Source: Thermovorax subterraneus
GTDB taxonomy: Bacteria > Bacillota > Thermosediminibacteria > Thermosediminibacterales > Thermosediminibacteraceae
NCBI GenBank assembly: GCA_021608145.1
Contig: JAKIHM010000009.1
Span: 1-64,000, forward strand
Length of the DNA stretch: 64,000 nucleotides
Reading direction: 5' to 3'
Under the pieces are notes generated by a model that saw only the letters and a program-made list of their open reading frames with translations, was not told the DNA's origin and searched no databases. Of this stretch, positions 26,877-36,525 are shown piece after piece. A program made the position numbers and the translations under genes. The first letter of the stretch is position 1, and each line of letters opens with the position of its first letter.

Positions 26877-27338
26877 TTGATTGTATTTAGAAGGGCAAGA
26901 CAAAAGGATTTTGATACGATAAAAGGCATTTTGGAAAAGGTCGGGCTTATGACGGATGGCATTGAACAACACATGGACAATTTTATGGTGGCTGAGGAGG
27001 ATAACATCGCAATAGCAACGGGAGGGTTAGAAATTTACGATGATATAGCGATACTTCGATCTCTTGCGGTGCTACCGGAATTCCAAGGCATGGGAATAGG
27101 CGATGGCCTTGTGAGAGCTTTGATAAACTTTGCAGAGCGAAGAGGGGTAGAAAGGATATATCTTTACACTACAAGCGCAAAACCTTTTTTTGAAAAGATA
27201 GGGTTTATGGTCGCAGAGCCGAAAGATTTATATGAAAAAAGCGTAAAACCGTCCCAAATGGAGCGATGTGCTAATTCATCGACTTTAATGAAGCTGGATA
27301 TAAAAGATTTTTTTAAGAATATAAGATGCGGTAATTAG
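26877..27338 (+). CDS. GNAT-family N-acetyltransferase
   Basis: 153 aa. The acetyl-CoA motif A is clear (LRSLAVLPEFQGMGIGDGLV), and YLYTTSAKPFFEKIGF is motif B. The layout and the end resemble amino-acid N-acetyltransferases of the ArgA/ArsN2 type, but the substrate cannot be fixed. The start is TTG, well spaced behind GAGGGGG. It ends about 90 nt before speE. Confidence 0.8.
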   Translation: MIVFRRARQKDFDTIKGILEKVGLMTDGIEQHMDNFMVAEEDNIAIATGGLEIYDDIAILRSLAVLPEFQGMGIGDGLVRALINFAERRGVERIYLYTTSAKPFFEKIGFMVAEPKDLYEKSVKPSQMERCANSSTLMKLDIKDFFKNIRCGN

Positions 27339-27348
27339 AGCTTTTTGT

Positions 27349-27377
27349 TTGAATGTTTTCCTTATATTTGGTATAAT
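27349..27377 (+). promoter_or_regulatory. Sigma-A promoter for speE-speB
   Basis: TTGAAT (27349-27354), 17 bp, then TATAAT (27372-27377). It lies in the gap before speE. Confidence 0.65.
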
Positions 27378-27423
27378 TTTTCCGATGTAAAAGTAATAAG
27401 CATCAAAAAAGGAGTGAAAGGAT

Positions 27424-28254
27424 TTGGAACTGTGGTTTTCAGAAATGCAATCTAAAAATGTAAAGATGAGCTATAAAATAAAGAATCTGCTTCATTCGGA
27501 AAAGACTAAATTCCAAAACCTCGCAGTTATAGATAGCGAGGAATTTGGCAGAATGCTAATACTAGACGATGTGGTACAGCTGACTATGAAGGATGAGTTC
27601 ATCTACCATGAAATGATGGCTCACGTGCCTTTATTTACTCATGGAAGCCCCGAAAGGGTTTTGGTTATTGGTGGTGGAGACGGAGGCACGCTTCGTGAAA
27701 TTTTAAAACATCCAGTAAAAGAGGCTCATCTGGTCGAAATAGATGAAAAAGTTATCGAGGCATCGAAGAGATTTTTCCCAGAACTAAGTGTCGCTTTTGA
27801 CGACCCCAGAGCAAAGATTTTCTGCGAAGACGGTATTGCTTACGTCAAGAGGTTTAAAAACTATTATGATGTTATCATAGTTGATTCAACGGATCCCGTG
27901 GGTCCAGCTGTAGGTCTTTTCAGAAAAGAATTCTACAAAGATATTTTTGATGCTTTGACAGAAAAAGGAGTTTTTGTAGCGCAGACCGAATCTCCCTTTT
28001 ATTATGAAGGATTGTTGAAAGAAGTTTATAATTGTATTGCCGAAATATTCCCATATGCTGCTGTTTATACAGCTGTTATTCCTACATATCCAGGTGCTCT
28101 TTGGACGTTTACTATGGGTTCTAAGCAAGTAGACCCAGGTGACAAAGCGAACGTTCCGGAAAGCTGTAATTTTAAAACCAGGTACTACACGCCGGAAATC
28201 CATAAGGCTTGCTTTAAAATACCTCCATTTATAAAAGAAATCCTTTCTAAATAG
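27424..28254 (+). CDS. speE: Spermidine synthase (polyamine aminopropyltransferase)
   Basis: 276 aa, normal length. It moves the aminopropyl group from decarboxylated SAM to putrescine. Motifs: IDDVVQ-like LILDDVVQLTMKDEF, VLVIGGGDGGTLREILKHP (dcSAM binding), VEIDEKVIEASKRFFPEL, DGIAYVK and VIIVDSTDPVGPA with the catalytic Asp. The start is TTG after GGAGTG. speB follows after 14 nt and speH lies 8 kb downstream, so the spermidine route is partly clustered. Confidence 0.95.
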   Translation: MELWFSEMQSKNVKMSYKIKNLLHSEKTKFQNLAVIDSEEFGRMLILDDVVQLTMKDEFIYHEMMAHVPLFTHGSPERVLVIGGGDGGTLREILKHPVKEAHLVEIDEKVIEASKRFFPELSVAFDDPRAKIFCEDGIAYVKRFKNYYDVIIVDSTDPVGPAVGLFRKEFYKDIFDALTEKGVFVAQTESPFYYEGLLKEVYNCIAEIFPYAAVYTAVIPTYPGALWTFTMGSKQVDPGDKANVPESCNFKTRYYTPEIHKACFKIPPFIKEILSK

Positions 28255-28268
28255 AAGAGGGGAGAAAA

Positions 28269-29132
28269 TTGCTGGAATTTAATAGATTAGTGAATCAAGG
28301 AAGATTTCTCCAGGCAAAGGACGATTACGATGAGAGTAGGGCTGTTATTACAGGCGTTCCAATGGACTTTACCGTAAGTTTCAGACCGGGGACCAGGATG
28401 GCCCCGAGAAAAATAAGGGAGGTTTCGTATGGATTGGAAGATTTTAGCCCTTATTTGCAGGATACGCTTCAGAATAAATCTTTTTACGACGCAGGGGATT
28501 TAGACCTCCCTTATGGAAACGTGGCAAAAAGCCTCGAAATTATCGAACAGGCTGCCAAGATCATCTTGAATGATGGGAAAATACCGGTATTTATCGGAGG
28601 AGAGCATCTCATTACATATCCTATAGTAAGACAAGTTGCAAAAAAATATCCAGAGCTTAAAGTTTTACACTTTGACGCTCATGCAGACTTGAGGGATACC
28701 TTTTTTGACGAAAAGCTATCCCATGCCACGGTGATGCGCAGGGTTTGTGAATGCATCAAGGAAAGACACTTATATCAATACGGTATAAGGTCTGGTATAA
28801 AAGAAGAGTTTGAGTATGCAAAACACCATACAAATATGTATTTGATAGATGTAAAAGGACCTTTTTTAGAAAGCCTGGAACAAATAAAAGGATATCCGGT
28901 TTATATTACTATAGATATCGACGTGGTAGACCCGGCCTTTGCTCCGGGAACGGGGACGCCCGAACCCGGAGGTTGTAGCTCTCAAGATATACTAGAAGTG
29001 GTTTCTCATTTCAGGCAACTGAACGTGGTGGGGTTTGATATTGTGGAGGTATCGCCCTTGAGCGACTTTTCAGAGAGGACTTCCTTGCTTGCTGCTAAGA
29101 TTTTAAGGGAAGTGTTGATTTCAATTTGTTAG
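28269..29132 (+). CDS. speB: Agmatinase
   Basis: 287 aa. A ureohydrolase with the binuclear Mn site: GGEHL, VLHFDAHADLRD and YITIDIDVVDPAFAPGTGTP. In this context (speE upstream) it hydrolyses agmatine to putrescine and urea. The start is TTG behind AGAGGGGAG. A possible alternative within the family is formiminoglutamase or guanidinobutyrase, but the position next to spermidine synthase favours agmatinase. Confidence 0.9.
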   Translation: MLEFNRLVNQGRFLQAKDDYDESRAVITGVPMDFTVSFRPGTRMAPRKIREVSYGLEDFSPYLQDTLQNKSFYDAGDLDLPYGNVAKSLEIIEQAAKIILNDGKIPVFIGGEHLITYPIVRQVAKKYPELKVLHFDAHADLRDTFFDEKLSHATVMRRVCECIKERHLYQYGIRSGIKEEFEYAKHHTNMYLIDVKGPFLESLEQIKGYPVYITIDIDVVDPAFAPGTGTPEPGGCSSQDILEVVSHFRQLNVVGFDIVEVSPLSDFSERTSLLAAKILREVLISIC

Positions 29133-29151
29133 AAGCTTGGTGAAAATTGTT

Positions 29152-30396
29152 ATGTCTGAACTTGAAGTAAAAAATTTGGCCTATAGTTACAAGAAAAGAA
29201 AGGTTCTAGAAGATATCTGTCTGGAAATAAGGGCCGGACAGTTTGTTGGCATACTGGGGCCTAACGGATCAGGTAAAACCACTTTGCTTAATAACATAAA
29301 TAGGTGGCTTAAGCCTCAAAAAGGGGTAATTTTTATAGAAGGACAAAATATAGAGCGTATGTCGACAAAAGTCTTGGCACAAAATATTGCTACTGTACCT
29401 CAGGAAACCTCTTTGGATTTAGGGTTTACCGTTGAAGAAATTGTAATGATGGGCAGAAATCCTTATTTAAGGACTTTTGAGCGGGAAAATTCTGAGGACC
29501 TTGCCGTTGTAGAAAGTTGCATGAAATCGGTGGGGATATGGGAATTGAGAGATAGATTGATCAGCGAGTTGAGTGGGGGCGAAAAACAGCGGGTTTTGAT
29601 AGCCCGCGCCCTCGCCCAACAACCAAAAGTACTTTTATTGGACGAACCCATTTCCCACCTGGATATCAATTATAAGTGGGAAATTCTTGAATTATTGAAG
29701 AAGTTGAGCAGAAATCTTAAAATAATTGTAATAGCTGTTCTTCATGATATAAACTTGGCATCAATATTTTGTGACAAACTAATTCTCTTAAAAAATGGTA
29801 AAATATTTAAAGTAGGTTCTCCCCATGAAGTTCTTACCGAAGAGAATCTAAAGGAAGTATTCAATGTCAATCTGAAAATAACCACAGGGACTTATGGCCT
29901 CCCGATGATAATTTTTCCGCAGCCATTGGAAAAATTTCAAAAAGCAAAGCAGTTCCACAGCATCCACGTCATTTGCGGTGGAGGAGCCGGTGAAAAAGTA
30001 CTGTACTACCTTCAGAGGAAAGGGTATAAAGTATCAACTGGTGTTTTGAATATTGGTGATACGGACTGGAAAGCAGCCAAGGAGCTCGGAGTTGATGTAG
30101 TAGAGGATCCTCCATTTTCACCCATTTCGGAAGAAAAATCAAAAGTAAACAGATTTTGCATAGATAATTCCGATGCCGTTGTCTTATGTAATATCCCCTT
30201 TGGTTACGGTAATTTGAAGAATTTAATAACCCTGAAAGATGCGGTGTTAGAAGGCAATAAAAGGACTTTTGTTTTGGACGAAACCCCAATTGAGAAAAGG
30301 GACTACACCAATGGACTTGCTAAAAAAGTTTACCGGCAAATTTTGACCAAGGCGGTTATATTTCGTTCATTCGACGAGCTACTAGACTTTTTTTAA
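29152..30396 (+). CDS. ABC transporter ATPase (FecE/BtuD-like) with an extra C-terminal domain
   Basis: 414 aa. The first 250 residues are a complete ABC ATPase: GILGPNGSGKTT (Walker A), LSGGEKQRVLIARALAQQPK, VLLLDEPISHLDI, and the H-loop LHDINLAS. This subtype serves siderophore, haem or cobalamin uptake. A further domain of about 150 residues (VICGGGAGEKVLYYLQRKGY, DAVVLCNIPFGYGNLKNLIT) has a Rossmann-like pattern and unknown role. No permease or binding protein lies nearby. ATG 29152 seems the likeliest start; a TTG and a GTG precede it. It may supply the cobalamin locus, but that is inference. Confidence 0.8.
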   Translation: MSELEVKNLAYSYKKRKVLEDICLEIRAGQFVGILGPNGSGKTTLLNNINRWLKPQKGVIFIEGQNIERMSTKVLAQNIATVPQETSLDLGFTVEEIVMMGRNPYLRTFERENSEDLAVVESCMKSVGIWELRDRLISELSGGEKQRVLIARALAQQPKVLLLDEPISHLDINYKWEILELLKKLSRNLKIIVIAVLHDINLASIFCDKLILLKNGKIFKVGSPHEVLTEENLKEVFNVNLKITTGTYGLPMIIFPQPLEKFQKAKQFHSIHVICGGGAGEKVLYYLQRKGYKVSTGVLNIGDTDWKAAKELGVDVVEDPPFSPISEEKSKVNRFCIDNSDAVVLCNIPFGYGNLKNLITLKDAVLEGNKRTFVLDETPIEKRDYTNGLAKKVYRQILTKAVIFRSFDELLDFF

Positions 30397-30414
30397 AATA
30401 ATGGAGGGCCAGCA

Positions 30415-30876
30415 ATGGTGAAAGTAAAATTGGGAGACGAAATCGTTCAGAGCAAAATAAAATTTAGGGTTCGAATGGATTTCAGAGGTGAACATAGACC
30501 GGGCAAGTTTTTATTTGGAGGAAAGCCCGTTGAACAGGTGGCCCAAAATGTAAGGGAAGAGCAAGTGACGCTGCTTAGAAACATTCCCATCCAGGGAATT
30601 TCCTTCGAAGAGTGCGACACTTCTCCCGAACCTTACGTGATATATGACGAAACTTTGGGAGAGAAAGTTGCTTATGCCCCAGCATTCATTACAGTCAATG
30701 CCGACTCAATAGAGGATATGATTCGGTTTGTGATGAGAGAAGAGTTTAGAAAGATAGAAGTAATCGAGCCTACTCAAATGATAATTACTAATAAGGACTT
30801 AGAAAAGATATTGTTTAAAATGGGAGAGGAGCTAAGAACTCAACTTATGCTTTTTGCTCGAAAGCTAAAAAAATAA
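30415..30876 (+). CDS. Conserved hypothetical protein
   Basis: 153 aa, not recognised. Beta-rich in the first half (KIKFRVRMDFRGEHRPGKFL), central ISFEECDTSPEPYVIYDETL, and a helical C-terminus (LEKILFKMGEELRTQLMLFA). No signal peptide, no membrane helix, one Cys. ATG behind GGAGGG. It lies in a tight run between the ABC ATPase (18 nt) and the flavoprotein (22 nt), so it is probably co-transcribed and real. Confidence 0.7.
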   Translation: MVKVKLGDEIVQSKIKFRVRMDFRGEHRPGKFLFGGKPVEQVAQNVREEQVTLLRNIPIQGISFEECDTSPEPYVIYDETLGEKVAYAPAFITVNADSIEDMIRFVMREEFRKIEVIEPTQMIITNKDLEKILFKMGEELRTQLMLFARKLKK

Positions 30877-30898
30877 TAGTGGAGATGAATTTTTAGAC

Positions 30899-32134
30899 AT
30901 GTCAAACAGCGTAGCCATAGTCGGTGGAGGAGCAGCTGGCCTCATGGCCGCCTATAGTGCGGCTGTGCACGGTGCCGAGGTAACCTTATTCGAGCGGAAC
31001 AGTATTCTAGGCATGAAAATATTGATATCCGGGAAAGGCCGGTGCAATTTGACAAATATAAAAGAGTTGCATGAGTTCATCCAAAATATCCCGGGAAATG
31101 GAAAATTTTTGTACGGGGCTTTGTCAAGGTTTTCTAACAGAGATCTGATTGCGTTTTTTAATAAAATGGGGGTTGAGACAAAAGTAGAAAGAGGGGGTAG
31201 AGTCTTTCCTAAGTCGGACAGGGCAAAAGACGTCGTCAAGGCCCTTGAGAGCGCTTTGATAAAAGTCGGGGTTGAAATACGGTATAAAAGCAGAGTAAAA
31301 GAGGTTATCGCTGAAGGTAAAACTGTAAAGGGATTGATTTTTTATGATAAAGAAGAGTTTTTTCCGTGTGATAAGGTTATAGTTGCAACGGGAGGAAAAT
31401 CCTATCCTTCAACCGGCTCTACGGGCGATGGATATGAAATTGCGAAAAAGCTCGGACATACCATCGTACAGCCCCGTCCGTCGCTGGTGCCCCTCATTAC
31501 AAAAGAAGAATGGGTGAAAGGCCTTCAGGGGTTGACCTTAAAAAATGTGGAAGTTACTGCTTACAGCATGGGAAGGAAGCTTGCCTCACAATTTGGAGAG
31601 ATGCTTTTCACTCATTATGGTGTTTCAGGCCCGATAATCCTTACAATAAGTAGAAGCGTAATTGAACATATAGAAGAAGGGGTAACGTTATCTTTAAATT
31701 TAAAACCTGCTTTAAATGGAGAAATGTTGGAAAGGCGATTGAAAAGAGACTTTGAGAAGTACTCTAGAAAACAATTAAAGAATGCCTTAGCCGACCTTTT
31801 GCCCAAGCGGCTTATACCGATTTTTATAGATATCTGCAATATAGAGCCTGAAAAATCGGTTAATCAATTGACGCGTGAAGAAAGGAACAAAATACTAAAG
31901 AATCTTTCTGATTTAAAACTTACAGTCATTGGGTGTATGGAAGAAGAGGCTATAGTCACGAGCGGAGGCGTTTCTGTAAAGGAAATCGATTCGCGCACTA
32001 TGGAATCAAAGATAATAAAAGGCCTATATTTTGCAGGAGAAGTCATTGACGTAGATGGCCTCACCGGGGGATACAATCTTCAAGCAGCTTTTTCAACGGG
32101 ATATCTGGCCGGGAAAAGTGCAGCTTTATCTTAA
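30899..32134 (+). CDS. NAD(P)/FAD-dependent oxidoreductase (HI0933 / BaiN family)
   Basis: 411 aa. FAD motif VAIVGGGAAGLMAAYSAAVH, then NSILGMKILISGKGRCNLTN and VATGGKSYPSTGSTGDGYEI, which mark the HI0933/YhiN/BaiN group, and a final LYFAGEVIDVDGLTGGYNLQ. Members include a bile-acid 7-dehydroxylation reductase, but most have unknown substrates. It heads a run that continues with cmk, plsC, ispH-S1 and fni. Confidence 0.88.
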   Translation: MSNSVAIVGGGAAGLMAAYSAAVHGAEVTLFERNSILGMKILISGKGRCNLTNIKELHEFIQNIPGNGKFLYGALSRFSNRDLIAFFNKMGVETKVERGGRVFPKSDRAKDVVKALESALIKVGVEIRYKSRVKEVIAEGKTVKGLIFYDKEEFFPCDKVIVATGGKSYPSTGSTGDGYEIAKKLGHTIVQPRPSLVPLITKEEWVKGLQGLTLKNVEVTAYSMGRKLASQFGEMLFTHYGVSGPIILTISRSVIEHIEEGVTLSLNLKPALNGEMLERRLKRDFEKYSRKQLKNALADLLPKRLIPIFIDICNIEPEKSVNQLTREERNKILKNLSDLKLTVIGCMEEEAIVTSGGVSVKEIDSRTMESKIIKGLYFAGEVIDVDGLTGGYNLQAAFSTGYLAGKSAALS

Positions 32135-32147
32135 GGAGATGAGCCTC

Positions 32148-32834
32148 TTGAGAGTCAGCAGTAATGGCAACTTGGAAAAAGTGTACAGTGTGGCCATCGA
32201 CGGACCGGCAGGTGCGGGAAAAAGTACTGTGGCTAAAATGATTGCAGAAAAACTCAATCTAGTTTATGTAGACACCGGTGCTATGTATAGAGCTATAACG
32301 TTGAAAGCGCTGGAAAGGGGTAATTTTAGCAAACAAGGAATAATAAAAATAGCAGAGGAAAGTACAATAGAAATAATAAATGGCCGTGTATATCTCGATG
32401 GTAGGGATGTAACGGAAGAAATAAGGAATCCTTACGTCGACGAAAAAGTTTCAACAGTAGCGAGTATCCCGCAGGTGCGGCAAAGGTTGGTAGAGATCCA
32501 AAGGCAGATGGCAAAAAATTACGGAGTTGTAATGGATGGAAGGGATATAGGTACGACCGTTTTGCCTAATGCAAAATATAAATTTTATTTAACCGCAGAT
32601 ATAAAGATTAGGGCAAAAAGAAGATATGAGGAAATGCTCAGCAAAGGCATAAAAAGGGATTTGGATAAAGTTGAAAAAGAGTTAGCTCAAAGAGATAAAC
32701 AGGACACGGAGAGGGAATGTTCGCCCCTTAAGGTGGCAGAAGATGCTGTAATCATAGATACCTCACATAAGACTCCCGAAGAAGTGGTAAACGAAATATT
32801 GGACTATATAAAGAGGGATGAAAATGCTTTATAA
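32148..32834 (+). CDS. cmk: Cytidylate kinase
   Basis: 228 aa. It phosphorylates CMP and dCMP with ATP. YSVAIDGPAGAGKSTVAKMI is the P-loop, VDTGAMYRAITL the CMP-binding segment, VVMDGRDIGTTVLPNAKYKF is typical of Cmk, and RDKQDTERECSPL lies near the lid. The start is TTG 32148, seven or more nt after AAGGAG; an ATG at 32139 is too close to that site. It overlaps plsC at its end. Confidence 0.95.
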   Translation: MRVSSNGNLEKVYSVAIDGPAGAGKSTVAKMIAEKLNLVYVDTGAMYRAITLKALERGNFSKQGIIKIAEESTIEIINGRVYLDGRDVTEEIRNPYVDEKVSTVASIPQVRQRLVEIQRQMAKNYGVVMDGRDIGTTVLPNAKYKFYLTADIKIRAKRRYEEMLSKGIKRDLDKVEKELAQRDKQDTERECSPLKVAEDAVIIDTSHKTPEEVVNEILDYIKRDENAL

Positions 32835-33405
32835 TCTGGCTAAATTCATATGTTCCATTTTGATAAAAGTGCTATTTAGGATCCAGGTAGAAGGTTTAGA
32901 AAATTTCCCGGAAGAGGGAGCTGTAATAGTATATTCAAATCATAAAAGCTGGTGGGATCCGGTTGTTGTTGGATGTGTATTGAAAAGGCCGATTTTTTTT
33001 ATGGCAAAGAAAGAGCTTTTTGAGATTCCCGTTTTTGGATTTATTTTAAAGAGTTTAAATGCCTTTCCTGTGAACCGGGGTGCGCCTGATAGGAAAGCTA
33101 TAAAAAGAGCATTAGAAGTTTTAGAAGGGGAAAAAGTTCTAGGTATATTCCCGGAAGGTACGCGCAGCAAAGATGGAATTTTAAAGGAACCGGAACCGGG
33201 AATTGGTTTGTTAGCAACGAAGGTTAAGGATGTTGCTTTAGTGCCAATTGCCATAAAAGGTCAGTATAAATTTTTTAGTCCCATTTTTGTGAAGATAGGC
33301 AAACCATTTAAACTAACCCTTGATGAAAAAGAAAAATTGAGTTCTAGGGATTTGTCTAATTTGAGCAAGGCAATTTTTGAGGAAGTTTCAAAAATGCTAA
33401 AATAG
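32824..33405 (+). CDS. plsC: 1-acyl-sn-glycerol-3-phosphate acyltransferase
   Basis: 193 aa. It adds the second acyl chain to make phosphatidic acid. Motifs: NHKSWWDPV (H-x4-D catalytic pair), FPEGTRSKDG, and VPIAIKG near the end. A short hydrophobic N-terminal stretch suggests membrane attachment. Start ATG 32824, or 32818 just before it. It overlaps the end of cmk, a very common clostridial order (cmk-plsC-ispH). Confidence 0.93.
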   Translation: MLYNLAKFICSILIKVLFRIQVEGLENFPEEGAVIVYSNHKSWWDPVVVGCVLKRPIFFMAKKELFEIPVFGFILKSLNAFPVNRGAPDRKAIKRALEVLEGEKVLGIFPEGTRSKDGILKEPEPGIGLLATKVKDVALVPIAIKGQYKFFSPIFVKIGKPFKLTLDEKEKLSSRDLSNLSKAIFEEVSKMLK

Positions 33406-33429
33406 ACCAAACTTGAGGAAGTGGGATAT

Positions 33430-35400
33430 ATGCAAATAATTTTGGCAGAGCACGCAGGGTTTTGCTTTGGAGTAAAGAATGCAATAAAATTATTGGATAA
33501 TTTAATTAAAAATGGTGAAAAAACTTATACGTTAGGTCCTATTGTACATAACAGACAAGTGGTGGAACTATATGAGAAACAGGGAATAAAAGCGGTAGAA
33601 CTTGACGATGTCAAAGATGGAAATCTGGTAATTCGCACGCACGGTGTACCTCCAGATGTAATAGACCAGGCTAGGAAAAAAGGATTAAACGTTATCGATG
33701 CCACTTGCCCTTTTGTAAAACGGGTTCACAAACTGGCCAGGGATTTATCTGAGAAAGGATATTTTGTTGTGATAATCGGCGATCCTAACCATCCTGAAGT
33801 TAAGGGCATAAAGGGATGGTGCGGGGTTGATGCCGCTGTTATAGAAAATGAAGAAGATGCGAGAGAATTTTACACGGATAAAAAAGTGGGGGTTGTTGTT
33901 CAGACGACCCAAACCGAAGAAAATGTAAATAAAATAATGGAGATATTAAAAGAAAAATTGGATATAGCATTTTTCTACAATACCCGCTGTAATGCCACTC
34001 AGCAAAGGCAGGAAGCGGCAAAAAAAGTTGCAGAAATAGTAGATGTAATGCTGGTGATTGGCGGGAAAAATAGTTCAAATACAAAAAAATTAGCTCAAGT
34101 TTGCAAAGATGCAGGAGCCAGGGTATATCACATCGAAACAGCGGACGAAATTAAATCAGAATGGTTTTCGAAAGCGAAGAGAGTAGGTATTACTGCGGGT
34201 GCATCCACACCTGATTGGATTATAAAGGAGGTTGTAGCCAAAATGGAACAAATATCAAAAAAGTCGGACTTCGCCGAAGGGCAAATAGTGGAAGGCGTTG
34301 TAGAAAAAGTGACTGAGAAAGAAGTTCTGGTAAATATAGGGTATAAATCTGATGGGGTAATACCATTGAAAGAATTGTCGTATGTTCCGTTTACATCGCC
34401 TTCCGATGTTGTGAAAGAGGGAGAAAAAATTAAGGTTTTTATATTAAAGCTTGAGGATAAAAATGGCGAACTAATTCTTTCCAAAAAAAGAGCCGACATA
34501 ATAGAAGGTTGGCAAAAACTGGAAGATATATACAAAGAAAATGGAACGGTTAAAGGTAAAGTGGTGGAAAATGTAAAAGGGGGCCTTTTGGTCAATGTGG
34601 AGGGCTTAAGGGGGTTTGTTCCTGCGTCTCATGCTGATCTGAAATACATAAAGGACCTGGCGTCTTTGGTAGGAAAAGAAATGAACCTAAAAATCCTCGA
34701 AATGGACAAGGAGAAGAAAAAGATCGTGCTTTCACATAGATTATTCCTTGAAGAAGAAAAAGAAAAAGCAAAAGAAAAAATATGGGATAAAGTTAAAGAA
34801 GGACAAGTCATAAAAGGTGTGGTTAAAAAAGTAACCGATTTCGGCGCATTTGTGGATATAGGCGGCTTTGATGGACTCTTGCACATTTCCGACATGTCTT
34901 GGCGCCGGATAAATCATCCTTCCGAAATTTTGAGCGAAAATCAGGAATTGAATGTGAAGGTGTTAAAGGTAGATAAAGAGCAAAAACGCATATCGTTGGG
35001 ATTAAAACAATTAAGCCAAAGCCCGTGGCAGGAAGTAGATAAAAAGTATAAGGTCGGACAAATAATCGAAGGAAAGATAGTGAAACTCACAAATTTCGGA
35101 GCTTTCGTTGAGCTGGAACCGGGAATTGAAGGGCTTGTACATGTCTCGCAGATTTCCGACAAACGCGTGGCTACTCCAAAGGAAGTTTTAAAGGAAGGGC
35201 AAACGGTGAAGGCAAAAATCCTAAATATTGATGCAAAGGAGAAGAAGATAAGCCTCAGCATAAAACAGGCACTTGAAGAGGAAAAAACGGCGAAAAAAGA
35301 CACGAAGAAAGAAGAAAAGATTTATGAGACCAAAGACGATTTTAAGGTTACAATAGGTGATGTAGTTGGCGATATTCTAAAAGAACAATTCAAAAAATGA
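33430..35400 (+). CDS. ispH: IspH fused to four S1 RNA-binding domains
   Basis: 656 aa. Residues 1-280 are 4-hydroxy-3-methylbut-2-enyl diphosphate reductase, the last enzyme of the MEP isoprenoid route. Its three cluster cysteines are visible (HAGFCFGV, DATCPFV, NTRCNAT). From about 290 on, four S1 domains follow (VEGVVEKVTEKEVLVNIGY; VKGKVVENVKGGLLVNVEGL; IKGVVKKVTDFGAFVDIGGF; IEGKIVKLTNFGAFVELEPG), resembling ribosomal protein S1. This fusion is known in many Clostridia. Start at ATG 33430, with GAGGAAGTGGG upstream; GTG 33421 is an alternative. Confidence 0.95.
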   Translation: MQIILAEHAGFCFGVKNAIKLLDNLIKNGEKTYTLGPIVHNRQVVELYEKQGIKAVELDDVKDGNLVIRTHGVPPDVIDQARKKGLNVIDATCPFVKRVHKLARDLSEKGYFVVIIGDPNHPEVKGIKGWCGVDAAVIENEEDAREFYTDKKVGVVVQTTQTEENVNKIMEILKEKLDIAFFYNTRCNATQQRQEAAKKVAEIVDVMLVIGGKNSSNTKKLAQVCKDAGARVYHIETADEIKSEWFSKAKRVGITAGASTPDWIIKEVVAKMEQISKKSDFAEGQIVEGVVEKVTEKEVLVNIGYKSDGVIPLKELSYVPFTSPSDVVKEGEKIKVFILKLEDKNGELILSKKRADIIEGWQKLEDIYKENGTVKGKVVENVKGGLLVNVEGLRGFVPASHADLKYIKDLASLVGKEMNLKILEMDKEKKKIVLSHRLFLEEEKEKAKEKIWDKVKEGQVIKGVVKKVTDFGAFVDIGGFDGLLHISDMSWRRINHPSEILSENQELNVKVLKVDKEQKRISLGLKQLSQSPWQEVDKKYKVGQIIEGKIVKLTNFGAFVELEPGIEGLVHVSQISDKRVATPKEVLKEGQTVKAKILNIDAKEKKISLSIKQALEEEKTAKKDTKKEEKIYETKDDFKVTIGDVVGDILKEQFKK

Positions 35401-35431
35401 GGGAAAGTATTGCTCTTTTAGGAGGATTTTG

Positions 35432-36481
35432 ATGGAAAATAGAGCTCGAAGGAAAAGGGAGCACATTAAATACAGCTTGATACTAGAAGAGCGATTAATG
35501 AGGGATGTTTTTTCAGATATTACGCTACTTCACAATTGCCTGTCAGAAGTTAATCTAGAAGAAATAGATATTTCTACTCGGCTCCAAGAGTTAAAACTTA
35601 AAAAGCCAATAATTATTAACGCTATAACTGGTGGATTTCCTCTAGCCTTTACAATAAATAGGGAATTAGCAAAAATTGCTCGAGAATTAGGCATTGCTAT
35701 GGCCGTTGGTTCGCAGAGAATTGCATTGAGAAATAAGGCAGCACAAAAAAGTTTCAAAGTTGTTAGAGAAGTAAATCCAGATGGTATAATTTTTGCAAAC
35801 ATAGGGGCCGATGCTTCGACCGAGGAAGTTCTAGAAGTGGTGGACATGATTAAAGCGGATGCTGTACAAATTCATTTAAATACTCCTCAGGAGATAGTAA
35901 TGGCAGAGGGCAGAAAAAAATTTAAAGGGACCATAGAGAAAATAAGCAAAATAGCAAGTGAAGTAAAAGTACCAGTTATTGTAAAAGAAGTGGGATTTGG
36001 CATCGCAAAAGAAGAAGCAAAAATACTTGCAGATTGCGGTGTAAAAATAATAGATATCGGGGGAGCGGGGGGCACCGACTTTATTGCTATTGAGAATATG
36101 AGAAATAAAAAAAATGCAGTACCGGTGTTGGAGGGGTGGGGTATACCCACTCCTGTAAGCTTAATTGAGGTCTTGAGCGAGGTGGGAGACAGGGTAGATA
36201 TAATAGCATCTGGGGGACTGAAAACCGGGCTTGATGCAGCAAAAGCGCTGGCTTTGGGGGCTAAAGCCGCAGGTTTTGCCGGGGCAGTCCTAAATAGATT
36301 GATTAAAGGTGGCCCGTTGGCACTGAAAAAATATCTCGAGCGCGTCGAAAGAGAGCTCATATATACAATGGCTATGGTAGGAGCCCGAAATTTATCGGAG
36401 TTAAGAAAGAGGCCGTTGATAATCGAAGGAAGAACGTATAATTGGTTAAAATTCAGAGGTATCAATATAAAATTCAGCTGA
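35432..36481 (+). CDS. fni: Type 2 isopentenyl-diphosphate delta-isomerase
   Basis: 349 aa. An FMN- and NADPH-dependent enzyme that interconverts IPP and DMAPP. Visible family features: ARRKREHIKYSL at the N-terminus, INAITGG, AVGSQRIAL, QIHLNTPQE, VIVKEVGFGI, DIGGAGGTDF, IASGGLKTGLDAAKALALGA. The ATG follows AGGAGG. It sits directly after ispH, which makes its substrates, so the end of the isoprenoid route is co-expressed. Confidence 0.95.
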   Translation: MENRARRKREHIKYSLILEERLMRDVFSDITLLHNCLSEVNLEEIDISTRLQELKLKKPIIINAITGGFPLAFTINRELAKIARELGIAMAVGSQRIALRNKAAQKSFKVVREVNPDGIIFANIGADASTEEVLEVVDMIKADAVQIHLNTPQEIVMAEGRKKFKGTIEKISKIASEVKVPVIVKEVGFGIAKEEAKILADCGVKIIDIGGAGGTDFIAIENMRNKKNAVPVLEGWGIPTPVSLIEVLSEVGDRVDIIASGGLKTGLDAAKALALGAKAAGFAGAVLNRLIKGGPLALKKYLERVERELIYTMAMVGARNLSELRKRPLIIEGRTYNWLKFRGINIKFS

Positions 36482-36525
36482 AACAGAGAACAAAAGGAAT
36501 TTTTCGTGAATTTTTCTTAAATCTA

